A stretch of 64,000 nt of DNA, from contig NC_037267.1 in the NCBI RefSeq assembly GCF_000002425.4, forward strand, positions 5,244,941-5,308,940, read 5' to 3'. A model generated the notes under the pieces. That model saw only the letters and a program-made list of their open reading frames with translations, searched no databases and was not told the DNA's origin. This document shows positions 36,004 through 47,512 of the stretch, piece after piece (the first letter of the stretch is position 1; the number at the start of each line of letters is the position of its first letter). The position numbers were made by a program, and so were the translations under genes. The stretch comes from Physcomitrium patens (lineage: Eukaryota; Streptophyta; Bryopsida; Funariales; Funariaceae).

Positions 36004-37586
36004 GAGTGGACGTGGAGGGGCGATTGATTACGGGATTGGAGCAATGGCACCGTCAAGCGCACCGCCTTGTTCGCGTTGCATATGTTCCATTGCCATCAGC
36101 CTGGTTTGTTGTTAGCGAGTATCGGTGCCCTCTGCAGCGGTGGCAGAGGTAGACCCGAGTTTTTAGTCCTTGCTCACGCACGTCATGCCCGCATTCCGCA
36201 GGACGATTCACCGTGGATATAAATCCGAGCCGAAGTGGACGTGTACTCTTTCGGTTTAGCGCTCATAAGTCTCTTTTGGTGTAGCGAGGGGAATCTACGA
36301 TACAAAGAGGAGTGCTCTGTTGACTTGGTTCTGTGTTGACACTTGCAAGGATTGTGCATGAAATCAGTAAATTTGTTGAAAGGTAAAGCTTTATCGGTAA
36401 TGCTATTTAGTTAGTAGCGTCCTTAGAGGGAGGTAACAGTGCCTGGCGGAATTGAACCGCAAAAGAACTGTAATGGAGGAGGAAGTGGGACAAGAGTGTG
36501 AGAGGGAGTGGGACAGGTTTGTCCACATGGCTTAGGGTGTGAGGAGGAGTGTATGCTAGGCGGGGCCGGGTGTCTGAGAGACTGCTAAGTGTGATTTAGC
36601 ACAGTAGTGGCGGAAATTTCAACCGAAGATGAGGTTTCTTGGTGGTTGATGGCAGCGGAGAAATGTAGGAGTTCTGTGAAGGAAGTTGAAGCAGTGGATT
36701 AGGTTTTGAGGTGTTTGTAGGTGTTGATTGTCGGGTTTCACTAACTGGCAGTGCATGCTGATAGAGTTGATTATTTCTGTGAGACAGAACTTGTAGCAGT
36801 CCTGAAGAACCTTTACTGTTTGGTGCAGAAGTACTCGTACTAGTTCTGCGCGTTGTCAGAGTTACATTGTGTGGCTGTTTTTGATTGTATGGGGGAGAAA
36901 TACGTGTCCGCGCGGAACCTGATATTTAGAATGCATAGCCAGGTTTTTTCTAGAAAATAAGCTCATTCGTTGCTAATAATATTGCTTGGCGTACGAATTT
37001 GTAAGTTTGTTGTGTGAGAGATAGAGTGCCGGCGTAGATTACTTGGGCGATTGTCTCTGCGGATTTAATGCTGGGACTACTTCGGGAAGTGAGCTCTAAT
37101 TTGTGTTGGTAGCCAGTATACAGCAACTGAGAGTCCTATTTTTTGAAGTTCAGAAAGAGGTCATTTTGAAGTTGTGGTTTATTCCTGTCAGGAACGCCTT
37201 CATCCTAAATTTTCATGGAACAAGACTGCTGTTCTTACACAAGAAAGGGTTTTGGAGGTTTTTCAGAGCCTCACACATCGAACATCGTAGTCCTAGCTGT
37301 TGTGTCTCGATTATTGTAGCTTATTATATTTAGTCTTTACGGTTACATTTCTTGGACATGTTATGGGTAAGCACACCTTTGTTTTTAACTTCTCAGGTTG
37401 CTTGTGTTTACTTTTAGCGTGTGTAGCATGAACATTCAGACTTATTCCAAGGCCAAAAGATTGTGGCCTTTAAGCAACCTTTTCCCTAGTGTAGGGAACC
37501 CTCATCCTTTTTTAAAATTCGCTTGCACAAGTTGAACTTAAATCCTTGCAATTTTCCGTTTGCTTAAGTAGTTAAAATTGTTCGCC
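36004..37586 (+). promoter_or_regulatory. Upstream region of PDK
   Basis: About 1.6 kb of balanced composition without a recognised gene before the PDK start. A donor-like GGGTAAGCAC near 37,366 and an acceptor-like TTAAGTAG near 37,570 could bound an intron in the 5' untranslated region. A short stretch at about 36,218-36,265 translates to EVDVYSFGLALIS, similar to protein-kinase subdomain IX, but nothing around it supports a kinase. Confidence 0.35.
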
Positions 37587-38108
37587 ATGACGGCTCGGGC
37601 TTTGCGGAGATTGGTGGACACCGTTTCCAGAGATGTATTTGAGGATATTTACAGATGTAGCGAAATGAAGCAAACTGGGGTGAGTCTCAAGTACATGATG
37701 GATTTTGGGTCCTATCCATCGAAGAAGAATCTTCTTTTGTCGTCGCAGTTTCTGCACAACGAACTTCCTGTTCGCCTGGCTCATCGAGTGACTGAGCTTG
37801 AGAATCTACCTCACGGACTTTCTACCAAAGCCCCTGTCCTCAAAGTAAGTTTTCGCAACTATCGAGCTTTTTAGTTACAATCTACTGACTATTCATCTTG
37901 TTACCGAATACTGAAGCCAGCACTTGAATATGAATGATGTATCTAGTTATTATTATGCGAAAGTGTTTGTTTTTTGGCTTTTGTCGAAACCAGGCGTTAC
38001 AGCACCTGATTCTGACGAATTCTTTGAGACATGGGTTTTTTTTGAGTTGCCCTAGTCAATGTAAATCTCATTTTCGCTGCTGGTGTTTCATCCCCTCTCC
38101 TCTAGTCC

Positions 38109-38152
<44 letters not shown>

Positions 38153-40274
38153 TTTTGTTTTTGTTTTTGTTTTTTTTTTTAATTTTTAATTTTAGTTTTA
38201 ATTTTTAAATTTAAATTTAAACTTTTTTTAAAAAAACTTATGCTTTCTCCAACTTACTGATCTTGAGTAGTGCTTGGAAACATTATGATCATGTTTTGAG
38301 TTCGTTTTGAATCTGATCGAACGGAACCGTCAATATCTCAGTATTACTTTTTGATTCAAGCAAATTCTAATAAATGTATTGAATACTTCTTCAGGTTCGT
38401 GATTGGTACCTGGATTCTTTTATGGACCTTCGAAACTTCCCTGAGATTCAAGATATGGAAGACGAGACAAGATTTACTAATCTTATAACGAGGGTTAAAA
38501 TGCGGCATAATGATGTTATGCCTACTATGGCAATGGGAATTCAGCAGTTGAAGGAGGATTTGGGTCGCAAAGTCGGTCTAAACGAGATTCCTGAAATTCA
38601 CCAATTTCTTGACAGATTTTACATGTCACGAATCGGTATCCGAATGCTTATTGGTGAGGTGTTTTCTTTGTGGATTGTGCCTAGTTTGTCTTAAATGTAA
38701 ATGAAGGTTGCTTTTGACACCCACATGCCTCACGTGTTCTTGCACTCAAGCCCTAGATAGCGATCAATCGGTTACTGCTTAATTTTGATGTAATAGCAAT
38801 TGGTTGTGAGGACTCTTGATTTAGTATATGAGTTGTCCAGTATTGATGTAGGAAGAAACAAATGTGTTGTATTATAATATTTTGTTCTTTGTTCACTACA
38901 GGGCAACATATTGCATTGCATAATTCTCCTCCTCCCACCTACATCGGCCTCATCTGTACGAGTGTTTCTCCTGTGGAAGTTGCACAAAATGCTATAGATG
39001 ATGCTCGATCTGCATGTATGCGCACATATGGAAGTGCACCTGAAGTTCACGTTTATGGAGATCCAAATTTTACATTTCCGTAAGTACATTGGGGTGGAAA
39101 GAAACGATTATGTTCTTAATTCTCGGAGTATGCACAACCAAATTTAGTTTTACATTTCTGGTTTTTCATTTTATATTTTACAGAAGCAGGTCATGACCTT
39201 TTCTTCTTTTTTGATCTTATTGTTGTTTTAATGCTTCCAAGCTCAAGTGGCCTGAACATTGACAAGACTACCGCATAAATGGTCTTGCTGAATGGTTGTA
39301 CCAAGATCTATGATTCGTGACTTCGTACAAGCTGACTCGAAGTTGTAATTTGTGATTTCGCAGGTACGTTCCTACGCATCTACACCAAATGCTGTTTGAG
39401 TTGATCAAGAACTCTTTACGTGCAGTTCAAGAGCGTTTCCAAGATGCTGACCATGAGTGTCCTCCTATTCGTGTTGTTGTAGCTGATGGTATTGAGGACG
39501 TTACAATCAAGGTACACATTTTGATTCACTTTTTGCAAGTACGTTTAGAATTTAGGCTTCCCGAGGCACTTATTGCTGTTACATTTCGACCGTAGGTTGG
39601 AGTTTCTGCTTTTTCAATTTTAAGTTTGAATATATCTGTGCACCCATGGGTTATATGTCCAGGTTTTACTGCGCGCTTTTATGGGAAACACTGGTTTAGC
39701 TTCATACATGGGTTGTATAAAAGCTGACTACATATCAGAGGACAATTTATGATTCTTAGCCTTGATTTGACAGATTTCGGATGAAGGAGGTGGTATTCCC
39801 AGGAGTGGGCTACCAAAAATCTGGACGTATTTGTACAGTACAGCGAAGAATCCAGTGGTGCTTGATCGGCAAGATCATGAGTTGCCTAATGTTATGGCTG
39901 GGTATGGTTATGGTTTGCCTATCAGTCGACTTTACGCGCGTTATTTCGGAGGTGATCTACAAGTAATATCTATGGAGGGATATGGTAAGTGTTCCCGCTC
40001 GCATTCAGCACTAGTATCTCGTTAGAGGATTCTACCTTTTCTCTTATCTGGATGTAGGGATTCAAGTAGTATGATCGGTTTTTACTCATCCACGCCGTTT
40101 ATTAAAATCCTGCACTGGAACTCCATGCATTTAACTAGGCTTGACACGTAGTGCGTATTTTTTTTCATCGTTACAGTTTAGCAAGTCTAAAGGAAAACTT
40201 GTTGATTTCTTGCAGGTACTGATGCTTACTTACACCTTAACAGGCTTGGAAATGTTCAAGAGCCTCTGCCCTAG
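37587..40274 (+). CDS. PDK: Mitochondrial pyruvate dehydrogenase kinase, six exons
   Basis: Phosphorylates and inactivates the E1-alpha subunit of the mitochondrial pyruvate dehydrogenase complex. Exons by GT-AG and frame: 37,587-37,844; 38,395-38,653; 38,902-39,079; 39,364-39,511; 39,774-39,984; 40,216-40,274. These sum to 1,113 bp, 370 aa plus stop, the usual plant PDK length, with every junction in phase. The protein has MKQTGVSLKYMMDFG near the N-terminus, the conserved His124 in RHNDVMP, the N-box Glu244 and Asn248 (ELIKNSL), the G1 box DEGGGIP (284-290), the glycine loop GYGYGLPIS (324-332) and a C-terminus ending VQEPLP like other plant PDKs. It is a GHKL-fold protein kinase, not a two-component kinase. 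No disabling change is seen; this is the one clearly intact cellular protein gene here. Confidence 0.97.
38112..38180. repeat. Long T tract in PDK intron 1
   Basis: About 40 uninterrupted T followed by TTTTG-type repeats, inside intron 1 of PDK. Confidence 0.95.
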
Positions 40275-42870
40275 TTCATAAATGAGATTAAAACGAGTAG
40301 TTTTGGGTCACTGATAATTGGTAGTTTTTAGGAGATTCGCACAGTGAGTTGTCTTTTTCTCTTTTGGTTCTTTAATTTCGAGCCTCATGATAGACCTAGC
40401 TTCTACCCACGTTCATTTTTGTGAGGGACGGTTTTCACTTTCAACCACTACCTATGACTCAAAATGAAAGAGGCTTTTTCTTCCTGCGAATTCTTCTAAT
40501 TGTTCCGCTTTAGTAATACCAGCAACAGAATCATCGTCTCAGCACCAGTAAGGAATTCAACCTAGCCATACCCATTATGTATACAGAACATTGTTTTGAT
40601 CATTCAAAAGATGCTATAGGAGTGTTTGCAGAATGAGTACTTAAAGAGTAGTCCAACAAAAGGGGAGATTTGTCGTTCTATGGTCTGCTGTCAAGGAATC
40701 AAGTGAGGACAAACCACAATCCTTTGTATTGGTATAAAACAAAAGTGCTTTGACACATTTGATAGCTATCTTAAATGTACAATGTCTCTTAATATAGGTT
40801 TTCTTTAGAGATGAATAACTAGTTTAATTCATTTAACAAAAACGATCAAATTCTAACTCATAACCATAATAGATGATAATCTAAGCATTTTCTAAATCTC
40901 AATCCTAACGTATGAATAAATAGCTTGTAACAGAGTCCTGATGAATGTATACAACACCCATTCTCACACTTGGTTTGGAGTAAGCATATAATAGGTGCTC
41001 TTTTGTTCATTATCTATCTCATTTTGTTTGTATTATCATTCCTCTCTTGTAACTTAGTTCTTCCTACTATGTGTAAGATTTCTTTTTTTAGTGTTCAGAG
41101 TGCATTACAAGTGAGTTTGACAACAAAGGCCATTGCTCTGAGCTTCAGTTTCCATACGGTGGAAAAACTCAGTGTGGAAATGTTGAAGTACTTGGCTGCT
41201 GGATTGCAGAGAGAAGATTTAATATTGTGTTGACCCGGTTGGATTTTATTTTGATGTGTCGTTGTTAATTTGTTGATGTTATTGTGGTGATGTGTTTTGC
41301 TGTCCTTGATGACAATTCCATCATTGTGACTGTCGTCTTTTCTTATTCTATTATGTCTAGGTTCATTCCTAAAACGCCCATGTTACGTGTTGTTGCGATG
41401 CTCCTGTTAACATTGTTCTTGCTGTACCCTTGTCTCCGCTTCGTGAGCCGTGCTATTGCCGTTCTTACTTGGTCTCAAAGTTGCTCCCGACGTTAGTTGG
41501 TGCCTAGTGTTGATGTTGTTGTGTCTTTACGTGGTGGAAAATTTTCTGTGTCAATTTGAACTCAAAAGAATTGTCAATGATGCGCTGGTCAACGATACTT
41601 GTTGTGGAGGTCATGGCAATGTACTTGCTGTGCTCAAGCTGATAAGCAATTTGCAGGCCATTGACACATCTTTTCCCATGACAAAATGCGGTATTTTTAT
41701 CCCCACGGCAGAATGCAGTGTTCTCTCTTCCTAAAACGCAGTGTACCTTTGGATGCCTTAAGGATTGCATCTGCATAGATCAAATCTAATTTTTTGTGAT
41801 TGAGTACTTCCCGTGATTGGTAAGTGAATAAATTGCATTTTGCTTGTGTATCTATTTTGTATTTTTGCTCGTTGTATTGCTACGTTGTTGTGTTGTTGAT
41901 TTCTTTGTCTTGTTGAGAATTGTTTCCGTTGATGCGAGACCTGCTGTTCCATATCTTGCTATGCCTTCGTGCAAATCTGTGCGTAGTGATTTTTTGTGGT
42001 TATTCCTTTATCCGTTATTGTTATCCTAATGTAGATGTGTCTTTGATCAACGTTTTGCTTAGTGAAATTGCATGTTGTCTCCTCTAAGTCAGTGTGTTGC
42101 TATTATTTTGATGTAAATCTCTATATTTTACATTTTTTTTTATATTTGTGTTCCTTTCATAAGTTAATTCATAAGTTGTGTTGTAGAGACTAATATATTT
42201 CCCTTTGCCATAGTGTTTCTATTTGAGAAGGAGGTTGTTACCTACAACTCTTGTCTAGTAATGTGTGTAAGTCCAAAAATAAATAATAAAATTGGATGAA
42301 ATCAAAAATGTCTTTGCCATTGCTCCAAGGTTTTTAAGCAAGAAGGTATACATCCAACCATAGTAAAAACGGATCTTTTATGATTATCTTTTAGTAAAAA
42401 TATTTCATTTTTTGGAAAAATAATCTATGTAGATTTTTTAATATATACAACCTTCACATACTTCTTTTTATAAGGATATTTACAAAATTCTACCAACTAA
42501 TCATTGATTAAATAAGTGATATAAAATTTAGTAATTAATGTGATCAATCTTCTTTTGCCAATATCTAATAATGTATTTGGATACTAGTGAATTGTTCTAA
42601 ATAAGTGCCTTCTCTATTATTGTATTATTTTTAATTATTTAAGTTATTTCAACAAGGCAACAAAGAAGCCATATAAAGATGATTCTTTTTTTCTTCAACT
42701 TTGTATAGTTTATTTTTTGTTCTAACAACTTGTAGATAAATCTCTCTTAGATTGTCTTTGTCAAACATACAAGAATGTTTTATACAACAATGTAATATGT
42801 CTTAAAATTACAAATTTTTTAACTAAAAATAAGTTAGTTTTTACTTCTAAAATATAAAAAATAATATTTT
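40275..42870. other. 3' flank of PDK and gene-poor DNA
   Basis: Overlapping ORFs of 60-94 codons at 40.97-42.03 kb, some on both strands, show no recognisable domain and look like chance frames in moderate-composition DNA. From 42.1 kb the DNA becomes AT-rich and probably includes decayed integrase sequence of the copia relic that follows. Confidence 0.4.
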
Positions 42871-43530
42871 ATTATTTTATTTCTTAAGAAGAAATTTTGA
42901 ATTGTACATTTTCTTCTCCAATTATAAGTATAATTTATCCTCCAATTGTTCTAGTGCTAGATATTTCAAAATCTTTTATTTTTTTTAATAATTTTTTATT
43001 TTCATTTACATACAAGTTTGCTTCAAAGTCTAAAAACCGCTTATTTTTGGAATCAAATACATCAAATATACATTTATTATGGCTTCAATTAAATGATCTA
43101 TTATGCATTCTTTCTCTTTGTCATCTTTTAATATGATAATATAACCTTCTTTTTTTTATTTGTAACAATTGAAGTTTTATTTGTTATATTTGATTTTCTT
43201 GATTCATTATGTCACATTTTTAAACAAAATATCTAAATTTTCTACATTTGTAGCAAGTAATGCATTTTTTTTTAATTATTTTTTAAATTTTAATTATATT
43301 TCTACTTATTTCATATTAATAATAATTTCATCTTTGTCTTTGATGATGACGACCAAATAGATATCTATTAAAATTTTGGTACAAGTGGCAAAAATAACCT
43401 GTTATGTATAAAAATTCTTTCTCATCAACTCTATATTTTTTAAGTTGAGAAGAAACTTCTTGTAACAACAAATCTTCTAATTTAAAAAATGTATCAAAAA
43501 TATGAATTACAAATAATAAAATCCTCCATA
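42871..43530 (-). mobile_element. Decayed Ty1/copia Gag-protease relic (element G)
   Basis: On the minus strand, about 43,200-43,290 encodes ITCYKCRKFRYFV-stop-KC, a CCHC zinc knuckle with its histidine and a glycine changed. It is followed at about 42,880-43,080 by a segment resembling the copia protease region after the active site (NKKLLKKIKDFE, GEENVQF). The DSG active site itself is not recognisable. Numerous stops. No LTRs of its own found. Confidence 0.5.
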
Positions 43531-43538
43531 TGCTTTTG

Positions 43539-44432
43539 TGTCATTAAACAAGAATAGATATTTATTCAAAGATAATATAGTATTAGAACTAGAATAGCTA
43601 TTGCCAAAGACAAAAGGACTAGAGACTTTTAAAATAAGTCAAGAAAGGTATCATGGATATACTATATGGAAGACTAAATAAGAAGTTGAACAAAAAAGTT
43701 TCAACAAGAAAACTAATAAGAACTTAATTAAACCAAATGAATACAAGATCAATACCAAGAGAGATAAGATGGAGCTCTAAGAAATGTATTGTAGAAACTA
43801 GGGATTTTATTAGCCTCAACTCCAATATATATTAGGTATTAAGAAGCTTCTTAAGAAATTTCCATGTTGCTTGAAGATGAAGCAACTTTAGGAAGCTTCT
43901 TAAGAAGTTTCAATGTTGCTTGAAGATGAAGCAATCTTAGGAAGCTTCTCAAACAACTTCTTTAATGCTCTTAGAACTTTTTAGAATCTATTAGAATATT
44001 TTAAGAACCATCTAGAATCTTCTAAAATATTTTAAGACTATTTTCAGATTATTTTAAGACTATTTAAGAATCTTATAGAATATTCTAAAAATATTCTAAA
44101 AATATTCTAAAAATGTTCTTGGATGTCTATAACAAAAGGTGTTGATAAGAGCAAAGATGGATTCATTCTTGCCTTTATATATACTATTTAACTAGGAACT
44201 ATACAATGACCTTCTATATGACCTTTAACAAGTATTTAGCTTGAAAGATAAGTTTCTTACATGTGCAATACATGGCCAACTTGTTGGTAATTTTTTTAAT
44301 CTACTAATCAACTACAAACATTTATAAAGTTAAATCTGCATCTATGAAGCTTCTCCACAAAATGTCATCAAATCTACCTACATTTATCTTCTATCTAATA
44401 CTTCTTATTTATATAATTATATATGTGTAACA
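43539..44432 (-). mobile_element. Diverged family I LTR, interrupted
   Basis: The outer parts (43,539-43,648 and 44,140-44,432) match the family I LTR in minus orientation: TGTCATTAAACAAGAA at the start, AGAATAGCTATTGCCAAAGAC, GACTAGAGAC, then TATATATACTATTTAACTAGG and ACATGGCCAACTTGTTGG. Shorter than the intact LTR (about 403 bp), with deletions towards the right end. No internal region is attached, so it is probably a solo LTR. Confidence 0.7.
43649..44134 (-). mobile_element. Solo LTR of family II, with 5-bp target duplication
   Basis: Begins TATCATGGATATAC and ends GTCTATAACA on the plus strand, like the family II LTR (TGTCACGGATACAG to CCCTAACA). It is flanked by AAAGG on both sides (43,644-43,648 and 44,135-44,139). 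Shared interior: AATAAGAAGTTGAAC, ATGAATACAAGATCAA and GAGATAAGATGGAGCTC. It contains repeats around GAAGCTTC and AGAATATTCT. Inserted in the family I LTR. Confidence 0.85.
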
Positions 44433-44985
44433 AAATATAGGTAATTTTATTTTGCGCTTTTGAATTTTCTTAAAGTTAGACCAACATTTAATATCAAAGC
44501 AATAATATCTTTACCACATAAAGATAAGTATATTCTAATTAAAAGATTAAGAAACAAATTAATTTCTTGCAAATATTTTCTTAATCCTTTTTCTAATTAT
44601 AGAGAATACAACTTTTCCTCCAATGCTAGCTCTCTATAAGAATTTTGTACATCATACAATATTTAAAGTCTTTTTTAAATTACTTGAGGTATAAGAATAC
44701 CAATTACATAAGAAAAGATAGACTCTTATATTATAGATGTAATAATATATCAACATTTAATACAATCTTGAAGAGTAAAAATTGATGTTGCATTCTCAAT
44801 TATTGCTATTTGGTGTGGTGTTGTATTGTTGATGATTGGACCTTGTCCTCTTCTGCAGGATATTACAGGTGCAACTGCAACATGTGAAATTGTTAAGGGT
44901 TCTTTAGTGTTGATGAAAATGGATGGAAACAAATCAACTTGCTTCAAAATCTTTTCAACTATATATATGTAATGTGGCACCAGGC
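44433..44985. other. AT-rich DNA, no gene recognised
   Basis: Minus-strand codons from 44,750 are open for about 80 residues but the frame continues into antisense GC-rich DNA without a recognisable domain. A TATCAAAGC motif at about 44,494 resembles a primer-binding site; no LTR could be attached. Confidence 0.35.
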
Positions 44986-45278
44986 ATCCCCGCACATCCA
45001 ATGTTACAGACGGCGCCCTACTAGAGGCGGAGGCGTCGGGATGGAGCCGCAGAGCGTGAGGCGGGATGCTGAGCACAGGGATGTTGGAATTGGGTACGGG
45101 CGGAGTCGTGCAGCGCAGGGTGCATGGCGGGCGCGGAGGTGGTGTTGGCATGACAAGCCGGTGGGGCGTGGGATGAGTCGGCAGGAGGACCGAGGTGTGA
45201 GATGGTGGAGCAAAACAGCGGCACAACGCGGCGCCTGGAAGCCATCGGTGGGGACTGACGGGATCGGGGAGACGTGGG
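44986..45278. other. GC-rich segment beside tRNA-Gln
   Basis: Strongly GC-rich sequence with open frames on both strands (105-158 codons), biased in composition and without recognised domains. I treat these frames as spurious. Confidence 0.4.
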
Positions 45279-45334
45279 GAGGCAAGAGGGAAGGCAAAAG
45301 GGAAGGCAAAAGGGAAGGCAAAAGGGAAGGCTAA
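45279..45334. repeat. 12-bp minisatellite next to tRNA gene
   Basis: Four to five units of GGGAAGGCAAAA. The transcript-strand equivalent of each unit contains TTTT. It begins within a few bases of the tRNA 3' end. Confidence 0.9.
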
Positions 45335-45406
45335 AGGTCCCGGCGAGATTTGAACTCGCGTTACTGGATTCAGAGTCCAATGTCCTGACCGCTAGACTAC
45401 GGGACC
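45335..45406 (-). tRNA. tRNA-Gln (anticodon CUG)
   Basis: A 72-nt gene without intron or encoded CCA. The acceptor stem GGTCCCG pairs with CGGGACC, followed by discriminator T. The anticodon loop CTCTGAA gives anticodon CTG on a 5-bp stem (TTGGA/TCCAG). The T arm is GCGAG-TTCAAAT-CTCGC. The D arm contains TAGTCTAGCGGTCAGGA, fitting an A box, and the B box is GTTCAAATC. Pol III termination is expected at TTTT on the transcript strand (plus-strand AAAA at 45,320-45,323), inside the minisatellite. Confidence 0.96.
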
Positions 45407-45692
45407 CGCCGAAGTCAGATTGCCAGAAGAATCTGCTGATCGAGCGGCTGGATGGTGTTGACAGGCGAGACGCATGATTTAGCGCGCACGCACCGCGTCT
45501 CACCACTTCGTCCTGCCCTCCTGCATCACGCCTCAGTTCCTGCCCCACCCGCTGCTGTTGGGAGCTCCCGGCTTGGTACGCAGCAGTGACACGTTGAATC
45601 AGCTGCGAGAAGCACCATGCCCCACTTTTCCAACAGGTGTCTGAAGAAGTGATGTTTCCGTGCTGATCGATGATGCAAGGCTCAAGTCTGCT

Positions 45693-45820
45693 CCCCCCCC
45701 CCCCCCCCCNNNNNNNNNNNNNNNNNNNNNNNNNNNNNNNNNNNNNNNNNNNNNNNNNNNNNNNNNNNNNNNNNNNNNNNNNNNNNNNNNNNNNNNNNNN
45801 NNNNNNNNNCCCCCCCCCCC
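45693..45820. other. Poly-C tracts flanking a 100-N gap
   Basis: A run of 17 C, then N at 45,710-45,809, then 11 C. The gap breaks a poly-C homopolymer, probably because reads stopped in the tract. The true length is unknown. Confidence 0.95.
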
Positions 45821-46487
45821 GCCTTGAATCGCATGGGACTTGTGCGCCACTGGAACAGGCGTCTCGTGGTCTTAGATTTTTCGAAGCTCGAAACCTGACG
45901 CATACTTCGGAACACTCGCTGCAAGCCATCACGGCGTGCTTGTGTCTGGGCCGATTCTGAAAGGCTAAACCTCAACCAGAATGCAAGTCAGCCACATACC
46001 TCATTCGTGTGGATGCATCCACAAAAGTGTCTTGTGGAATGACTACTCATGGACTTCAAATAACGCACATTTGTTACTTACTGTGTAAGATATTGACAAT
46101 ATGTGTTTCAAGCTGTTGACAATTCATTGCATCTAATAATGATACTTGAAGGTATCAATTGTAAAAGATATCTTAATATACTTTGGAATGCTAATTAATA
46201 TGATATTAGTATGGTTAAGGCAAGTGTGTTCGTTTGGTGTTGTTTATTATTTTATCTTTCTGTGTAGGAATAACTTGTGTGATGTTAAACATTTATATAC
46301 AATCTATGCAGATTGTTTAACAGACTTTGGAAAAACTAACCAAATTCTAATTCTTTGCTAGACAATGGGAATAATTTTGATATTCCTTGAGTTGTTATAA
46401 AATAGTTTCTTGTCCAAATCTTGATTTTTAAGGAAAAGAAAAAAAAACACTTATATATATATATATATTAAATTGAGTATTAATATA
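45821..46487. other. Transition from GC-rich to AT-rich DNA
   Basis: No recognised gene. Short frames only. An (AT)n tract lies at 46,453-46,470. Confidence 0.4.
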
Positions 46488-46709
46488 TTAATGCTCCCAT
46501 TGATTTCTACACACTGCACGTTCCTTACGCTCATGGTCACAGAACACGAAGGCGGATGAGTCCCGTTCCGTCTGTCGGAATCTCGGGGCTGCTCTGGGAA
46601 ACCCCTCTTCCTGCGGGGCAGTCGGGAGCAGCTCAAAGCCACTGATTGAAGAGCCTCCCATGGAGGACTGTGGCTCGTCCTCACCCGACCCGTTGACAAT
46701 GAACGACAT
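46488..46709 (-). CDS. Unknown ORF, possible first exon
   Basis: A 73-codon minus-strand frame starting MSFIVNGSGEDEPQSSMGG. It is rich in Ser, Gly, Glu and Pro, hydrophilic, and much higher in GC than the flanking DNA, which favours real coding sequence. A donor-like GAGC|GTAAGG lies at about 46,528 on the minus strand, so the frame may be the first exon of a gene whose remaining exons lie to the left, but none is recognisable there. No known domain. It could also be a fragment. Confidence 0.3.
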   Translation of the reverse strand: MSFIVNGSGEDEPQSSMGGSSISGFELLPTAPQEEGFPRAAPRFRQTERDSSAFVFCDHERKERAVCRNQWEH

Positions 46710-47205
46710 TGGATATCTTGGATACTAATGCGATGTGGCTGTCTGGTTTTCTATTGTTTACATCTCTATAAGTAAAGATAAAATGAAACGATTAAGAAAT
46801 GATATAAACTGATGAATGATTTGTTTTCTTTGTCCTCCTCTTGCCAAGAAATATTTTAGCAGAACTGTGCACTGTTACGTCTGCATTGCACGACCCTAGG
46901 GCTCGTGGATATCTGTCATCCAGTCCCAGACTTTCTTCCATTTGTAAACATGTGTATGTGCATGCACTGCATTGCTCATTCGCAGTTTCTCCCGACCTAA
47001 TTCATTTCAGCTTTTTTCTCATCGCAATTTCAAATTTATAGTATCTTGTCTAGCCACATTGCAAACTTGAATCATATTGATGATAAAATACTGGACTGAT
47101 CTATTCTCCTGCACGCTCGAGTACGTCTGCAATTGGAGAGTCCTGTAGTTTCCAAGATCACAGTTTGTTGAGAGTACTAGCTTCACAACACAATCCGTTT
47201 CGGTC
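46710..47205. other. No gene recognised
   Basis: Moderate composition with a 66-codon plus-strand frame (46,841-47,041) that shows no domain. Confidence 0.35.
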
Positions 47206-47512
47206 ATGGAATCCAATGAAGCTGGAAGCTCCGCTGCATTTTCTATGAGAAATGAAGAGCCAGATATCGGTCATCGCTGCCAGGATTACCCATTCTCCTG
47301 CCCAATTGGCAACCCAGGCCGCGACTTGCAAAATTCAGCCAGTTTCGAAAGGATGCGGCGATGTCGTGACTGCAAGATGCAGCGTTATGGTCATAATCTG
47401 GACTATGAGAGTACTCTTTTCGGGACTTCAAGGTGATGCGAAACGGAAAAAAGCGTGGGATGGAACCTGGTTCATGGAGCTCTTTGTCGGCAAAGATGTC
47501 TTCTGCGACTAA
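47206..47512 (+). other. Two overlapping unknown ORFs
   Basis: Two plus-strand frames: 47,206-47,436 (76 codons, starts MESNEAGSSAAF) and 47,252-47,512 (86 codons, ends GKDVFCD). The first holds five cysteines (HRCQDYPFSCPIG, RRCRDCKMQ), but the spacing fits no zinc-binding family I know. They could be exons or pieces of a decayed gene. GC content is above the flanks. Confidence 0.25.

Noticed and set aside
36218..36265. EVDVYSFGLALIS, similar to protein-kinase subdomain IX
   Set aside because: Only about 13 residues match, a stop lies a few codons upstream, and no APE, HRD or DFG motif is found nearby in any frame.
38112..38182. Phenylalanine-rich ORF end (37,934-38,182)
   Set aside because: Translation of the T tract in PDK intron 1.
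41284..42029. Series of ORFs of 61-94 codons downstream of PDK
   Set aside because: They overlap in different frames and on both strands, lack domains and have no conserved splice or start context; treated as chance frames.
45274..45477. Plus-strand ORF with GRQKGRQK repeats
   Set aside because: It is the translation of the 12-bp minisatellite and of the antisense of the tRNA gene.
45021..45932. 303-codon minus-strand ORF
   Set aside because: It reads through the tRNA gene, the minisatellite and the N gap, which alone contributes 34 unknown residues. Composition is biased and no domain is present.
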